Source: Beverwykella pulmonaria
Taxonomy: Eukaryota; Ascomycota; Dothideomycetes; Pleosporales; Melanommataceae
Assembly (NCBI GenBank): GCA_001599595.1
Contig: BCHH01000009.1
Span: 856,099 to 920,098, forward strand
Direction: 5' to 3'
Length of the DNA stretch: 64,000 nucleotides
Both the position numbers and the translations under genes were made by a program. Position 1 is the stretch's first letter, and each line of letters starts with the position of its first letter. Positions 49,789-61,678 of the stretch are shown here, piece after piece. The notes beneath the pieces were generated by a model. The model was not told where the DNA came from, did not search any database, and worked only from the letters and a program-made list of their open reading frames with translations.

Positions 49789-50739
49789 ATGGTGACCCCA
49801 ACCCCAACTCCACCCCCCCGAGGCTACATTGACCCGCACTTCCTCAACCCCTTGGGCCCAGACGACGCAAGCATAATAATCTACGGGTACACGCCTTCTC
49901 TCGCTGTCGGTGTCCTCGGAGTAACGCTCTTTTTCCTCGCGGGCCTCCTGCACACATTCCAGCTGCACAAGTATAGGACGTGGTATTTCAGTACGGTTAT
50001 TGTCGGGATTTTGTTCGTACGTCTGCCCATCCACTTCCACTACCAAGCTATCTCGAATTGAGATGGATATAGATATGGATTGATAGTGATATGTAAACAG
50101 GAACTCGTAGGCTACACTTTCCGCATCCTCTCCTCACGCCTCGACCCATATCGCGTCACCTACTTTGTAGTACAATACTTCTTCATCGTCGTAGCCCCCG
50201 TCTTCTTCTCCGCCGCCATCTACACGGTCCTTTCCATCCTCATCACTGTAACCGGCCACCACTACGCACCCCTTCACCCAAAACTCATCCTCTGGATTTT
50301 CATCACCTGCGATGTCGTCGCTACAGTCATACAAATACTAGGCGCTGCGCTTATTGGCGTCGCGGAGAGTAATAGGAAGGATCCCATGACGCCGAATAAC
50401 ATCTTACTCGCTGGTCTCGCATTCCAGGCTTTCTCCTTCCTCATTTTTATAATCTTATCTGGTGTATTCGCGTATAGAGCAAGGGCCATCGCGTTCAAAG
50501 TCGTACGGGGGAGCTTCTACATCGCGTTTTCGGTAGCGGTACTGCTAGTCTATCTGCGTGTGTGTTTCCGTCTTGCAGAGACGGCACAGGGACTTTATGG
50601 CAGTTTGAATGTGCATGAGGTTTATTTTGGATGCTTGGAGTTTGCGCCCGTGGTGGTAGCGGTGTGGATTTTAGTTGTTTGGCATCCGGGGAGGTGTGTG
50701 TCGAGGGCGAGGCCGGCGACTATGATTGAGTTTTTGTAA
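49789..50739 (+). CDS. RTA1-like seven-transmembrane protein
   Basis: Fungal-specific membrane family; yeast members affect resistance to 7-aminocholesterol and lipid translocation. Exons 49789-50016 and 50101-50739 give 288 residues. Seven hydrophobic segments are visible, beginning with LAVGVLGVTLFFLAGLLHTF and including YFVVQYFFIVVAPVFFSAAI and LILWIFITCDVVATVIQILG, the family's most conserved stretch (D-x2-[ST]-x2-Q-x3-G). The motif ELVGYTFRILSS after the first intron is also typical. The C-terminus is short. The product may move or bind lipids, but that is by family only. It is convergent with the CTNNBL1 homologue. Confidence 0.9.
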
Positions 50740-51189
50740 GAGACTGAGGATATGGGGAGTTGTGGAGTAAGGCTTAGAGATAGAGCCGGAATGAGAAATG
50801 CGAGTTTGCATGTTGAGCAGTGATGAGCTTTTCTGGAGGGCACATTTGCGGGAAATTACAGTAAGACAGCGATGCTGTTCGGAGCTCAGGTCTTAATCCG
50901 CCTAGTACCGTTACGTGGTACAGCTCTGTGGATTTTTCGCAATGGTTGTTGCATTGTGGTGGTCTAAGGCGCGAATATGCGAAGCATTAATTATGAGCAG
51001 TGCATTTGTTCACAATTACCTTCGGCATGTTCACCCCAACAGCAATACGTCAAAGTCCTTCGTTTCACTCGCATAGTGTGATGCATCCTTCGCTGATTAA
51101 TTGGTAACTATGTAATGTGAATAATGCGCTATGATACAATAGATCTCATAATCTTTGTGGCGGATGATACTCTCACCCTTAAAACCTGC
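50740..51189. other. Convergent 3' region
   Basis: 450 bases between the RTA1 stop and the CTNNBL1-like stop on the other strand. No gene. Confidence 0.6.
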
Positions 51190-53034
51190 TCAACTCAGAA
51201 ATCCAATAAGAGTCTCCAGCATCTCCCGCTCGGCAGGCTCCACTTGCAGAACGCCATCCAGTTGTGCTTGCAGGGTCTTCTTCAGATCTGTTAAACCCTC
51301 GTCTCTCTCAGCCAACGCCTTGACAATAGCTTTCTTTGCTCCGTTATCTTCCGCTATTAACCACGCGAGAATGGCGTCGATGCGCTCGAGGCAGTACAAT
51401 CCTTCGTCTAACCGTGTGGGTATATTTTCTATCTCCAGCTCTGCCTCCTCCTCCTTCGATAGGCCTCGCTTTCGATCTTCCAGCTTCGCATCAAATGCAG
51501 CCACGCGACTCGCGTAGTCCCTCCGTAGAGCCACCAACTTGGCGATCTTTTCAAAGTCTTTTTCCAAAAATTTAGCTAGCACCCTAAACCGAGAATCTGA
51601 GTTCCCTGGAAGTGAGCGTAGAAGTGATGCGAAGATGCCGAGGATGTGTTCGGTGGCTTCGGGGTCGTGTTTCTTGGTTTTCATGAACGTGCTGAACAGT
51701 GGTTTCAGCCCTCTTGATTCCACGAATTTCTCACATACTGCCGCTGCACGGTTCGGGCTGTCCTCTTCTACAGCCTTCTTGCCCTTTTCTTCTGAACTTG
51801 CACTCCCATTGGCTGTTGGATCTTCAGCAGGTTCTGACTCGGCGTACCCACAGGCGTGATCTAACACTTTCAACGCCCGACTCTTACTCGTTTTGGCGTC
51901 CCTCACCATGAGAAGGCACAGCTCCACGCCTTCTGCCTCCAGGAATTTCACCTTGCCCTCTGGCTCATCCACCAATGATGTTAAGCAGCCAAACAGGTTC
52001 TCCATGTATTCCTCTTCCTCGCTCTCTTTTTGAGGGTCGATTCTGCGATAGGGTGCCAGGTTTGTAAGGAGTATTTCGACGCCGTTCGCATTGATCATCA
52101 GACGGCGGTTAGGAGTTGAAGACTGTGTGAGGATAGACAGGATCTCGGAGGCGTACTGTTTGTTCTGTGTGGTCGATTTCTCTGGCCGCTGGATGCGATC
52201 GAGGAGCCATGTGAGGAGGGTAGATTCTTTGCCTATCAGGTCAGTATTGGAGGGTTGTGAGAGTAGGTTTTCTACCACGCTGAGGGAGTGGTAGACGCCT
52301 GACGTGTCCGTCGCGTCGCTTTCGTCGAATCTCGTGAAATTAGAGATCAGCAGACTGAGAAGATCTGCTTCCATGAAGGCATTCACCAGAGTGTCCCACT
52401 GTTCCTGCTCGGCGACTACATCTTCGTCTGTGAGCTCCGATATGATCTCGATGGCGACAATGGCTATGTCCGTGTTGTCGTGTGCCAACAGGGCAACCAA
52501 ACTTGCCGCGGCACTGCTATTCGCAAACTCCTTGTACAGCTCCGAATGCTCTGCGAGTATGCTGAACCCCTTGATACTCTCATCCAAGTCTGCCTCCGAC
52601 GCCATGAACTTTGTGGGGTCGTTCTCGAACTTTGCGCGCAGCGCGGCGTTCTTGGTCATTTTCTTCTCGAAATTAAGGCATAGTTTCCGGAGCCATGCAA
52701 TGTCATATTTCTCGTCCTTAATTGCCTCTTCACCATCTTGTCCATCCAGATAGTCGATGGCGTCCTTCGCATCCTCGTCTAGCCCTCCGCCGAAGAACCG
52801 GCCTTCTTCGTCATCTCCAGGTGCATCCTCGAGGTCAGGTGGGAGTGACGGGCCGGCTTCGTCTTCGTCGTCATCCTCGTCAGCCACAAAGGCGTGGGTT
52901 GACCGCTTGACGTCGCTATTTGAGTTGAGCTTTACTGATTTGTAGGCCTGTGTTGGGTCGAGCTCTAAGGGATTCTCGAATTTGCGTTTTATCGGGGCCG
53001 TGGGGCGCTTGAAAATGTCGTCTATGCTCGCCAT
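51190..53034 (-). CDS. Beta-catenin-like protein 1 (CTNNBL1) homologue
   Basis: Armadillo-fold nuclear protein; the human protein is associated with the Prp19/CDC5L spliceosome complex and binds nuclear localisation signals. Intronless, 614 residues from the ATG at 53034; a 48-residue extension in frame lacks support. The start MASIDDIFKRPTAPIKRKFE carries a basic motif. An acidic stretch (ADEDDDEDEAGPSL) follows. The family core begins LDGQDGEEAIKDEKYDIAWL and LRKLCLNFEKKMTKNAALRA, then armadillo-like helices with ENLLSQPSNTDLIGKESTLL and LFGCLTSLVDEPEGKVKFLE. The C-terminal half includes RGLKPLFSTFMKTKKHDPEA and EAELEIENIPTRLDEGLYCL, a CTNNBL1 signature region. Confidence 0.93.
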   Translation of the reverse strand: MASIDDIFKRPTAPIKRKFENPLELDPTQAYKSVKLNSNSDVKRSTHAFVADEDDDEDEAGPSLPPDLEDAPGDDEEGRFFGGGLDEDAKDAIDYLDGQDGEEAIKDEKYDIAWLRKLCLNFEKKMTKNAALRAKFENDPTKFMASEADLDESIKGFSILAEHSELYKEFANSSAAASLVALLAHDNTDIAIVAIEIISELTDEDVVAEQEQWDTLVNAFMEADLLSLLISNFTRFDESDATDTSGVYHSLSVVENLLSQPSNTDLIGKESTLLTWLLDRIQRPEKSTTQNKQYASEILSILTQSSTPNRRLMINANGVEILLTNLAPYRRIDPQKESEEEEYMENLFGCLTSLVDEPEGKVKFLEAEGVELCLLMVRDAKTSKSRALKVLDHACGYAESEPAEDPTANGSASSEEKGKKAVEEDSPNRAAAVCEKFVESRGLKPLFSTFMKTKKHDPEATEHILGIFASLLRSLPGNSDSRFRVLAKFLEKDFEKIAKLVALRRDYASRVAAFDAKLEDRKRGLSKEEEAELEIENIPTRLDEGLYCLERIDAILAWLIAEDNGAKKAIVKALAERDEGLTDLKKTLQAQLDGVLQVEPAEREMLETLIGFLS

Positions 53035-56000
53035 TGTGGTACTCACTTTAGCAGATAAAAGAAGTGGAAGAGAAAGGACGTCAAGGGAGAGGGAGAGTAG
53101 TTGTGTTTGTGTTGGTGTCGAGCTTCGAGATCTCGTTGACGTGGATAAACTCCGGCAGTGAAACTTAAGGCGGCCCAAGCTTCAATCACTAGTCCGTATT
53201 AAGATCTCGCATCAAAAAAGGTCTGGCCTAGCTGCTATTTCTTTAGCTTCCCTCCAACTGCGCTTTAACCTGTTGTCTCGCCTGTACAAAATATCTAGGA
53301 CATTTGGAGGACTCGCAACACCCCGAGACCGTTCAACAGTAGATTGGTCAAGAAGAAACTCCACTTCACACCTCTCTGTGCTAGTTTTATATGAGGAATT
53401 TACCTGAATACATCCTACGAGTCTCTATACTTTGTTTTCCAGCCCTTTGACTTCCTTGCTGCCGCCAATCGTCGAGGCATGCTCTCAATGAGCTTCCGTA
53501 TGAGCGAGTTTGGTATTGCTTTGGCTCTATTTCATGCTACACTAAGATGGAGAGCGAAGAGGTTCTCAGGGGGATTGATTCTATATACGGCAGCGCATGG
53601 TCCGGCGCAAGCCGAGTATGCACTGAATGCTGCGTTATGTTGTGAACGGCAAAGCAGTCGCGTGATCATGTGATTGCAGCAAGCCTGCCGAGCAGCGCCG
53701 TCTCTAAATTATTGTCAGGGAAGGCGGTTAGTTGTTGGTGTCGTACGACTTCCAGTGTGGTCAGAGTACTATGAGATCTGGACCTTCCTCTCAAAGAGTT
53801 TCAAGATGAATCTCAGCGGAAGAAAATACGAGATGATTATTGAACACAAGAAGCTCTACCTTCTTTTTTATACTATGGAGTATCAGACACCATGTAGAGA
53901 TGTCTCCCTGACGACTAACAAGTCCTCCTCTTTCCTAGACTGCTTGTTGTCCAAATTGCAGGATGGTACTCCTTGATCTCTTGTCGGAGAGTCGCCTCTA
54001 TTATACTGTTAAGTCCCCGAGGTTGGAGATAGAGTATTAGGCCAAGGAGAGGCGACTTTGAAATCTGCAAGATATTAATTATCGCTCACAAAAAGAGGAT
54101 TGAAAAGCGGTACCTTGTAACCAACTTTAACTTGGTTCATTAGCAGATGTGGTATTCTCTTCAGCTTGTTTTCTCCGGGCTCCTTTGTCCGAAAGTTCTC
54201 TCCAAAACATAGATGACCAAGGATATCGAAGGCCAGGAAGTCGATCCAGGTTGCTATGTTTTTGGGTGGAGACCAGCCAGAAGTGTCCTTTTTGCCCTCT
54301 GTTTTAGAGTCTCACTCTACAGCTGGCGTGCTGATAAGCTCAATCTAGCGATCTATGTGGCCGATAATAATTGGATTCGTAGCTTTCAAGGAATGTTTAG
54401 TGAAGGCAAGGTTGAGAAGCCTGCACTTCCGGGCATGTTCGGCAGGTTTCGTGATGCACATGGTATGGATGTCGTCCTTATTGCGCTGCTACGCCTTGTA
54501 AAAACTGCCGCGGGAGCAGTTTCAATGGTAGCCAGGAGCCAGGAGCCAGGAGCGTCGAACTTCAAAGTTCCTCATGACTCGGATCTCCAAGGCTGACTTC
54601 ATCTAATGCCTATGAAGGATAGCATCGCCTAGTTCGACTCCACTGCATGCAGGCCACATTCATGCAGAGCTCTTACTGAAATCTTCTTAGTTGGAGGATC
54701 CTTCAGTTACCTGCCGTGGAGCCCGACTCTTCAACGGGCTTAAGAAGGGTGTCCTCGAAGTTTTCTTCTCCCCACACTTCATTCTGATATACCCTGACCG
54801 GGCCAGACCAGCCGCTACCTCTTACCCGTCTTAGTTTACACGATCTTACTGCAGTGGAGGAAAGGTGTGTGATATAGAAACATCACACGGGTGGAAGGCG
54901 ACTCGTAGCCATGCGATATCCGAAGCAGCAATGTACTAAGGGAGGGGAAATCAAGGTGGAGGTTTAGCAGTAAACTATTTAAATTTCGTTGTATCTAGCT
55001 ACCAAACCAAAAATGAAAGAAAATCAGAACTGTGATTCAAGATAGAAGAAAATGTGTGTTCATATTCTCGTTGGGGTGAGGGTCGTGTATTCGGTGGCCA
55101 TGGTGACCGTGATTGATGTTCGTGTGATGGTGGTCTGTCTCGTTGATCTATGATTTTTGGGCGTCGTGTTCGGATCCCCATATATATGCCGCGTTGAGTG
55201 ATGACGAAGCAAGCAGCTGACAGAAACCAAGACCCGGTCCCTGACCATGCACCCAAGCCTTCAACCTGTGCCAGTGGTGTATTCGCGCAAAGTAGCACTT
55301 TGCTACGGCGCATTACTTCTCATACCTCCCTCTACTTCTGTTTCATCTGCCATGACTGTATCATTTTGACGCTCTGCATTTTACTCCTCTCCTTCCTCGG
55401 TCTTAACCTGTACGCTTTATAAAAATAACTCTAAAGAGAGCATTCTAGGAGAGATTCGAAGAGCGTCTCGTAGTGTTATGCTCATCGCCCCTCGTAATAA
55501 AGCAAAAGACAGACCTAAAATCGCCTAAACACTGAACATGTTAAAAGGTTTCCTCTATAATTTGACGGCCGCCACGCCAAGAGAGTATATAGAGTTATGG
55601 AGCTAGGAGAAGGGGTCTTTAAGATTGGGTGTCAACTTGGAACGCTTGGCTGCGCCGTGAGGATCTAGCCTTTTAAAAGCCAATTCCTGAATAATCTCGA
55701 CGATTCAAACACAAACCTTATATTGCCCCGCAGACGACACACTGCATCCAGCCCTAACTTGTCGCCTTTAAATCTAATTGTCTTTGATTATTGGACTAGA
55801 AGTGGCATCCCATCATTAAAGCCACCACCCAATGAGCAAGATGATAGCTAGTCCGCGCAGGGGACACCGCACCTAGAGGGCGTCTTTTGGAAGGGACATG
55901 CTGATTTGTTTGAATGTAAGGGACGCGGGAATCTCGACCGAAATGGGAGGCATGGCTAAGACCTCTTTCGTCCTTGGACGTGGTTTGATTGTGTTGATAG

Positions 56001-56296
56001 ATGAAGTGCATGCTTCTCTTGAAGACTTCATCCTTTATGTATAGCTGGTGGGATTCTCAATTGTTCCAGCACACAAAATTTGGGAAAACAAACCATGCGC
56101 TATTGTGCGTTACACTGACCGTTCTGGCTAAGGAATATAATTCTAGATTCTTCTTGAGCTTGCAGTTCATGACTGTTTGTATATCTCCTACGTTGCGCTT
56201 TTGGTGTCTTTGCCAATGGAAATACTTCATCCACCTGAAGAGGCGTATATAACGTAAACTAGGTTGGAGAATAGGTCGAACATATAGCTCTCATAT
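53035..56296. other. 3-kb gene-poor region
   Basis: No recognisable gene. A 10-bp inverted repeat (AGTCGCCTCT / AGAGGCGACT) at 53990-53999 and 54048-54057 and a short GGAGCCA-type repeat near 54532-54551 are the only structures. Frames at 53674-53976 and 54213-54596 on the plus strand look partly protein-like, but no family is recognised and both may be remnants. Confidence 0.5.
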
Positions 56297-57868
56297 CTAA
56301 CTCGATAATGTTTCCAATTCTTCTTCTATTGTCGGCAAGACCTGGTATTTCCTCTTCTCAGTCCGCTTGAAGCACTTGGAAGCATGCAACAAATGGCCCC
56401 GCTTTTGTCTGACGAAGCTCGCAAAGCAGGCTGCACTGATCGCGATTGCACCAGCGCTAATGTATATTGGGTATTTGAAGTCCTCAGGGCGGTGGAAGAT
56501 CATCGTGACTGCAAATGATGCCAATTCAAAGACACTCTGCAGCGCAACCTCGACGGCCGAGAAAGAGCCACGAGAGTCTGGGGGTGCATCCTCTTGAACT
56601 AGGAACTGAACACAAAGATCGAACCCCCATAGACCAAGGCGGCTGAGCGTGACACCAAAGACTAGAGCTGCACCAGCGAGTTTGGTTTGGGAATCAATGG
56701 CGGAGAAGAGGCCGACAGCCAATACGACTGTGATGAGTTGCTCGTTGACGAACCAGAGTCCGGAGCGAACGGGACCAATTTTCTTCATGAGCGCTGGGGC
56801 GGCACAGGTCGCAGAAAGCTCAAGTACCACTGCGGCGAGCCTCATGATTGAGATGTGAAGCGAGGTAAATTTGAGTGTCAGCAGATACGTCGTCATCTGC
56901 GAACCAAAACTGAGGACTGTGAGGTAGAGCAGAGAGAGCGAGAATGATGCGAGGAACGCTGGATTCTGGACGTAGTCCCCGTATGGTCGAAGGCACTCGA
57001 GCATGAAGTTCCAGTACCCATAACCTGAGTTAGCAGGGCCGTGATTGGGACTGGGATTTAGTTCGACTCTCTCGTTTTCTTCTTCTGCATGTGCTCTAGG
57101 AACTGAGGTTGGCGGTGGAGCTTCTTCTCCTTTTCCGTGGGCGAGCTTGGGAACAGCAGAGAAGACTCGAGCGATGGCGAAGTATTCGAACAGGGCGCTG
57201 ATGAGGTTCTGACCAAGAACAACCCATATGGCCATCTTGGTGGAATACGCATCGACTAGCGAGATGCCTAATGGAGCGACCAACTTGCACACCAGGTCAA
57301 TTCTCCTCATCGAGCTGTTCAGGTCTTGTCTTTCCAGATTCAGGCTATCGGCAACTACGATGACCCAGTCTCGCTCAACAGAAACAGTGTTACCAATGAA
57401 GGCTAGTTTCTCAAAGCAAGCTAGACCAACGCTTACAGCGAAGCAGGCACCAGCGACGAGCGTACTTGCTCTACCTTGGAGGAGCATAAGAAGGAGCAAG
57501 CACGAGGATGCCACAGAGCACCTCTGCCAGATGATGCTGTGACGAATCATAGTCAGGCGGTGCGTCCGATCGACGAGCCCGCCCATCCATGAGCTCAAGA
57601 TGGCTGAAGCGGCGGATCTGCAGAGAGCATAGAGCGAGGTGTAGAAAAGCGTTCCAGGAAAGATGGTGGCGAGGAAGATGACAGCTCCAAATTCAAAGGT
57701 CCTCGCGTTCCATGTCGACAGTGTGTGCGAGAAATATAGCTTCCACAGCACAGATCTCGCAGATTTGATGTCTGCAGGTGCCTTTTGGGAGGGTTGAATG
57801 TGTTCTGTGAGGACGTCATCGTTGGATTCCAGCAATCCGTCGGTAGATGTGCGCGAGATGGATGTCAT
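56297..57868 (-). CDS. Ferroportin-like (SLC40A1 family) transporter
   Basis: Membrane protein of the ferroportin family, which exports iron in animals and moves metals into or out of compartments in plants. Intronless, 523 residues. An N-terminal hydrophilic tail leads to KLYFSHTLSTWNARTFEFGA, the conserved ferroportin start, then VIFLATIFPGTLFYTSLYAL. The sequence DRDWVI-like segment (ERDWVIVVADSLNLERQDLN) also matches the family. A central hydrophilic loop near HGKGEEAPPPTSVPRAHAEE separates the halves; the second half has LAAVVLELSATCAAPALMKK. About ten to twelve membrane helices are visible. Start chosen at ATG 57868; the longer frame upstream begins with GTG. The metal and direction cannot be told. 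Divergent from the P-loop ATPase gene. Confidence 0.85.
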   Translation of the reverse strand: MTSISRTSTDGLLESNDDVLTEHIQPSQKAPADIKSARSVLWKLYFSHTLSTWNARTFEFGAVIFLATIFPGTLFYTSLYALCRSAASAILSSWMGGLVDRTHRLTMIRHSIIWQRCSVASSCLLLLMLLQGRASTLVAGACFAVSVGLACFEKLAFIGNTVSVERDWVIVVADSLNLERQDLNSSMRRIDLVCKLVAPLGISLVDAYSTKMAIWVVLGQNLISALFEYFAIARVFSAVPKLAHGKGEEAPPPTSVPRAHAEEENERVELNPSPNHGPANSGYGYWNFMLECLRPYGDYVQNPAFLASFSLSLLYLTVLSFGSQMTTYLLTLKFTSLHISIMRLAAVVLELSATCAAPALMKKIGPVRSGLWFVNEQLITVVLAVGLFSAIDSQTKLAGAALVFGVTLSRLGLWGFDLCVQFLVQEDAPPDSRGSFSAVEVALQSVFELASFAVTMIFHRPEDFKYPIYISAGAIAISAACFASFVRQKRGHLLHASKCFKRTEKRKYQVLPTIEEELETLSS

Positions 57869-58521
57869 ATTGGATGGTATCCAAGATACCCAAAAAGGCC
57901 AAGTATCAATTGTGGGGAATGGAGACAAGACAGCATGGCTGTAGGTTGGTGTTGGCGTGGTCTTGTATGGCACAAAGAAGCGTCGAGGTTGAGCCGAGCT
58001 CGGCCGTCTAGTTCAAGATAGGCTAGCGCCCACATGCAGCCCAACCTTCAAGGGAAACTCACGCGTTCGCCATCTCACTGCTCGCCAAAATCACCCGACG
58101 TCAGCAGCTGAGCTCCCGGATCTGGGGCTTGCTCTATTCTCAATCAACTAATATCAAGCTCAAACTGTACAGAAATGCCAGGATAGCCCACAATAGCCCG
58201 CAATCTACGGCGTTGCCTGACACGAATAAAAACACACCAATCAGGGTGCTGGGGAGAATATCGTGAAGCCAGCGTTGTGCACCCATTGAGTGTCGTGGCA
58301 GTCGCCCTGTAGTATATGGCGGCATCGTAACCCTCTCTTTCTGTATACATGTAATGAATCAACCGTCTCAACACGCAATGGATAAGCACGGCAAACCGGC
58401 ACTCGGACTACCAAGCTTGCTAGTCAATGCTTGGTGTTGCGCATTCAAACCTCAAGCTTGCTGACAGGTACGCTCGCTCATTATTAGATCGCCATCTCGA
58501 CTCCTTCGACGTCTGGAACGA
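57869..58521. promoter_or_regulatory. Divergent region between ferroportin-like and ATPase genes
   Basis: 653 bases with both promoters. No motif can be named with confidence. Confidence 0.45.
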
Positions 58522-60312
58522 ATGCCACGCTCATTCCAACGAGTCAAACGAGGTACAACTCTATAGACACGTGATACAGCACAAGCTAACATGACGCAGG
58601 ATGGCTCTTGCTTCCCCTTGGCAGACATCCCACTCGCTCTCCTGCTCCCCCATTCCTATCCTACATTTCACCGAACTATGCGTCACAGCACAATCAAGCC
58701 CCCGGGAACAATGGCTCGAGACGTGAGCCCAGGGAGGGCAGCAGGTTTGCTCGGAGCGTCCTCGAGGGCAGCACTGTTGCCCTAATATCGCTGCTCGGGC
58801 TAGGACTCGGTGGCTATGCATATAGTCTTTTCTACAAGAAGATGGTCTTGGACAAGATCGAGAATGCCTTTAAAGCAGGCTACTCTTCAAATGAGCTGGT
58901 CAGTTTAGGCCGCATCGCATATGGCACACATCCGGACATGGTGGAGAGGATTCTAGAAAGGGAGAACTGGGTCCCAAGAGAGGAACAGCCCATGATAGAC
59001 GCTATTATAAATGGTGGGATGCGCGGGAGATACTACTTCATCATCGGGGAACGCGGGACTGGAAAACGGTCTCTGATCCTCGAATCAATGCGCAGGGTCG
59101 GCGGAGACGGGATCGCTATGCTGGAAGCGCATAACGATCTTGAAGTTTTCCGTGTTCGGCTCGGCAAGGCAATTGATTTCGAATTCCACGAGGACTATAT
59201 AGGGAGCCTTTTCAGTATCAGAGGACCACGAGACAGTACCCCACTGCTTGATATCGAGGTGAGCGGCGCTCAACGTGACACGAAGCGGACCAGGCAACTA
59301 ACGGGGCCTAGCGCGCCTTGAACAAGTTAGAGAAAGTTGCTCTGAAGCTGCGCAAAGTTCGTGGCCGACCTCTGCTATTGATCATTAACAACATCCATTT
59401 CTTCAAGGACGATACTGACGGCCAAGGTTTGTTGGAGATTCTCCAGCAACGTGCAGAAATTTGGGCCGTACGTTCTTCCAAAGAAGTGCCACGTTATAAT
59501 TGACTGACCTTTGTCCAGGGTAACGATCTGGTCACGGTGGTCTTCACCAGCGACGAACATTGGACCTTGGAGCGTCTAATACCCCATTCCACCAACATGA
59601 ATGTTGTCAGTATACGCGATATCCCTAAGGAAACAGTCACGGCTGCCTTGAAGCAGTATCGGGCTAAGTTCCACAATGAGAATGTCCCCGCCAGCATTCT
59701 TGATGAGGTTTTTGCCAAGGTTGGCGGCCGACTGATCTTCCTCAACCAAGTTGCCAAGTCAAACGATATGTTAGCAACATGTAGACATATCAACCGGAAG
59801 GAGAAAACATGGCTACTCAACAAATGCTGGATTCTGGGGGACTCTATGGACGATGATGTCGAAGAGCAGCAGAAACAATGTGTTCGATGTGCCTCTTCCT
59901 CACCGTTGTGCTCATTATAGCTGACATTTTGCAGGCAGCAGCAATGGTCCTCGCCCGAGCACTGGTACTTAGAGAAGCATCTACTTCCTCAAGTGACGAA
60001 TATAAACTTCCAGAGATACCACTTCACGAATCACGTCAGATCATTACAAGAGCGGATTACATCCAGGGATTCGATCACATCAACGTGATCCACATCGACG
60101 CCAATGGTATGGTTAGAGCCGACTCAGTTCCCATGCAGAACGCCTTCCGCGAGATATGCACTCAGGAGGGGTTCGAAGAACATCTAAGAGCTACACTGAA
60201 TCGTCTTGATGAACTTGAGAGCTTGTCACGGACGCGAGAGGTGGCATTTAGGGAGCCGCCACAATATGAAGGGGGCAAGGTTCCTGTTCAGACGTATTGT
60301 GCGAAGCTATAG
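58522..60312 (+). CDS. Mitochondrial-type P-loop ATPase of unknown function
   Basis: Five exons, 58522-58552, 58600-59258, 59312-59467, 59519-59879 and 59939-60312, give 526 residues. Exon 1 was found from its splice signals (GTACAA donor, GCTAAC branch); it supplies an ATG and an Arg-rich presequence (MPRSFQRVKRGWLLLPLGRH). A single membrane segment follows (STVALISLLGLGLGGYAYSL), so the protein probably sits in an inner mitochondrial membrane. The Walker A motif is GERGTGKRS; a Walker B-like strand is RPLLLIINNIHFF, with Asn-Asn in place of the usual Asp-Glu. A later strand (NDLVTVVFTSDEHWTLERLI) and basic helices complete an AAA+/STAND-like ATPase core. I do not recognise a named orthologue. 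The acceptor of the last intron (second of two CAGs) was chosen to keep phase. Confidence 0.8.
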
Positions 60313-61678
60313 CTTGAGTTATAGGCCTAGCAGTATCACCGTCGCGTGACGATGCCAAAGATGAGAGGGTCTTTCATTCGCTCTACACTGTATTGCATTT
60401 CATCTAGTTCCTGGCGCAATATCACCAACGCCTTTCACTAGGTTCATGCCGCCACTGGGTGCGTCACCTTGGCGCCCTGTCAGTTTTCTCTTCTTAATCC
60501 ACGTGCTGTCTCTCTTCTCCTTCCCACCCATCTGCGAGCAACATCGATCCAATCGCGATGCACCCCACGGTATTGCCTTCGCACCACTAATTACCTTATA
60601 TCTTCCCATATTCTTCTTTTCTTCCTCATTCCACTCCACTTGCGCATGCTCGACTCCAACGATCGTCACCAAGTTGAACCCGCAACGGTGTCGCCATTGC
60701 TACCAGCCAAGGAGAATGGAGTCCACCGGCGCTGCGCCTCCGTGAAGGTCGCTGTCGAGTACCACCGTAACGCGAGAGAGCATGCGGAAGACGTTTATCA
60801 TCCTGGCATCGATGCCATTTCTGAGGCATAAAAAGCTCGATCCATCAAAAGGAACAGAAGCGCGAACAGAAGCAAACAAAAGCAAGCTAGACAGAAAACG
60901 GACCCGACTGCACCCCGTCCCGGTTCTAACGCCGGGGATGCGACCGTGGAACAAGAATACGTCATCGTCTGCATCTTTGGTTACTGAGCTACTGTCGTTT
61001 ACAAAGCGCACACCGGACAAGCGTTTGTAAGCAGAAGTTTGACAAAACGGGCCCGATACTTTTGAGCATGTAGAAACTTAAAGGGATTGTATTCACATGA
61101 GGGTTGTTGTTCTAATTGATTACGGCAGGCCCTTCGAAGCTTAGCACTTTGATGGCCAGCCCTGTCTTTGCCTTTCTTACTGCTACTAATTGGCGGGTTT
61201 AAATTGGGGAGACAGCAAACCCAGCATCAACACCCCAAGTTTTCTTACATTGCGAAATCCTTTGTTAGGCCATTGTTGCTTTCCTAACTACAAAGGAACG
61301 GACTGCCCTTAAAAGGGGGCACCTGGCCCCAGTATGTTGATACAATTCCGTAAGTACCTGCGCCGGAGAAGTGAGTAAATAGTCTGGGCCAGGTTAGCGT
61401 TCACATCACTTTCAATTCCACATTTGTACTGGCACATAAAAGTCTTGGCTATATATGGAAAGCGTTTTGGCCTCGATAACACATTAGTAGGGACTCAAAT
61501 GGACTCGTTGTTAGAGTGTGTACGGAAGAAGTGCAATGAGGGAACTTATCGCAACTTTCTAGTTGCAAGGAACAATGCTGAACAATGCCGCACAATTTAA
61601 TGGTGAAAGCGACAGCCTCAAAAATCGTACAAGCCTTGCCAGATTCGTGATTTACTAGTCTGCACAGTCTTAACATGC
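60313..61678. other. Convergent region with protein-like fragments
   Basis: Between convergent stops. Two plus-strand frames (the stretch RRCASVKVAVEYHRNAREHA near 60730-60785, and KLDPSKGTEARTEANKSKLD near 60835-60895) look partly coding but are in different frames without a clear intron. No family recognised. Confidence 0.45.

Noticed and set aside
51190..53178. 48-residue N-terminal extension of the CTNNBL1 homologue
   Set aside because: The family start MASIDDIFKRP fits, and the extension is low-complexity Ser/Leu sequence from the 5' leader.
53990..54057. 10-bp inverted repeat as a possible MITE
   Set aside because: Arms are only 10 bp with 48 bp between them, there is no target-site duplication, and no second copy was seen in the window.
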